The notes under the pieces were generated by a model. The model was not told where the DNA came from. It ran no database searches and saw nothing but the letters and a program-made list of their open reading frames with translations. 64,000 nucleotides of DNA from Pectinophora gossypiella (Eukaryota > Arthropoda > Insecta > Lepidoptera > Gelechiidae). The stretch spans positions 377,001 to 441,000 of the forward strand of contig NC_065425.1 of assembly GCF_024362695.1 (NCBI RefSeq), given 5' to 3'. Of this stretch, positions 63,945 through 64,000 are shown in pieces; position 1 is the stretch's first letter, and each line of letters begins with the position of its first letter. Both the position numbers and the translations under genes were made by a program.

Positions 63945-64000
63945 CTAAGATGATTTGTGCTTCGGAAGACACGTTAAGCAGTCGATCACGGCTATTATTT
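63945..64000 (+). repeat. SINE central block, cut by window end
   Basis: aactaagatgatttgtgctt, cggaagacacgttaagcagt. This is the start of the shared SINE block; the tail lies outside. Confidence 0.7.

Noticed and set aside
1..64000. Endogenous virus, bacterial insertion or defence system
   Set aside because: No capsid, envelope, integrase, bacterial operon or defence-gene signature was seen; all coding relics are LINE, Tc1 or the transporter.

Overview
The window looks like a gene-poor, repeat-dense stretch of an insect nuclear genome, most probably a moth or butterfly. This rests on short exons in long AT-rich introns with GT/AG borders, an insect-type sugar transporter, an intact Tc1 transposon, and many SINE and LINE 3' ends of kinds common in lepidopteran genomes. 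The organism call is inference; nothing bacterial or viral was recognised.

Only one host protein-coding gene can be supported. A sugar transporter of the major facilitator superfamily (closest in style to facilitated trehalose transporters, Tret1-like) lies on the + strand from about 17126 to 40649. Six exons with matching splice phases (17126-17311, 18115-18197, 36721-36765, 38352-38512, 38873-39048, 39715-40649) join into about 528 codons, and a poly(A) signal lies at 41125. The 5' exon (UTR and possibly the first base of the start codon) was not found. The second intron is 18.5 kb and stuffed with transposons, including an intact 1636-bp DD34E Tc1 element (35047-36682) that ends 38 bp before the acceptor of a 45-nt exon.

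The rest is a nested mosaic of mobile elements. The family names below are mine. SINE-A, SINE-B and SINE-C have tRNA-like heads. SINE-5S has a head combining a tRNA A box with 5S rRNA-like sequence. RP2 is a poly(A)-tailed retroposon whose tail usually appears as poly(T) on the + strand. LINE-4 and LINE-11 are recurrent LINE 3' regions. MITE-7, -8, -G, -S and -X are short non-autonomous elements, most with inverted ends. Element U is a 400-bp poly(A) retroposon with a conserved 75-codon frame. Element Q is a 270-bp repeat. Several LINE reverse-transcriptase C-terminal fragments are present, all broken. Two minisatellites (18-bp unit at 10.9 kb, 15-bp unit at 30.1 kb) are also found.

Region by region: 1-17 kb is upstream or intergenic repeat sequence; 17-41 kb is the transporter with repeat-filled introns; 41-64 kb is downstream repeat sequence ending in a Helitron-like element with a SINE-5S inside it (61759-62601). 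I found no clear new multi-gene system. The most unusual signals are structural: modular SINEs sharing one central block, twin perfect hairpins in a LINE relic, a MITE dimer sharing target-site duplications, and datable nested insertions.
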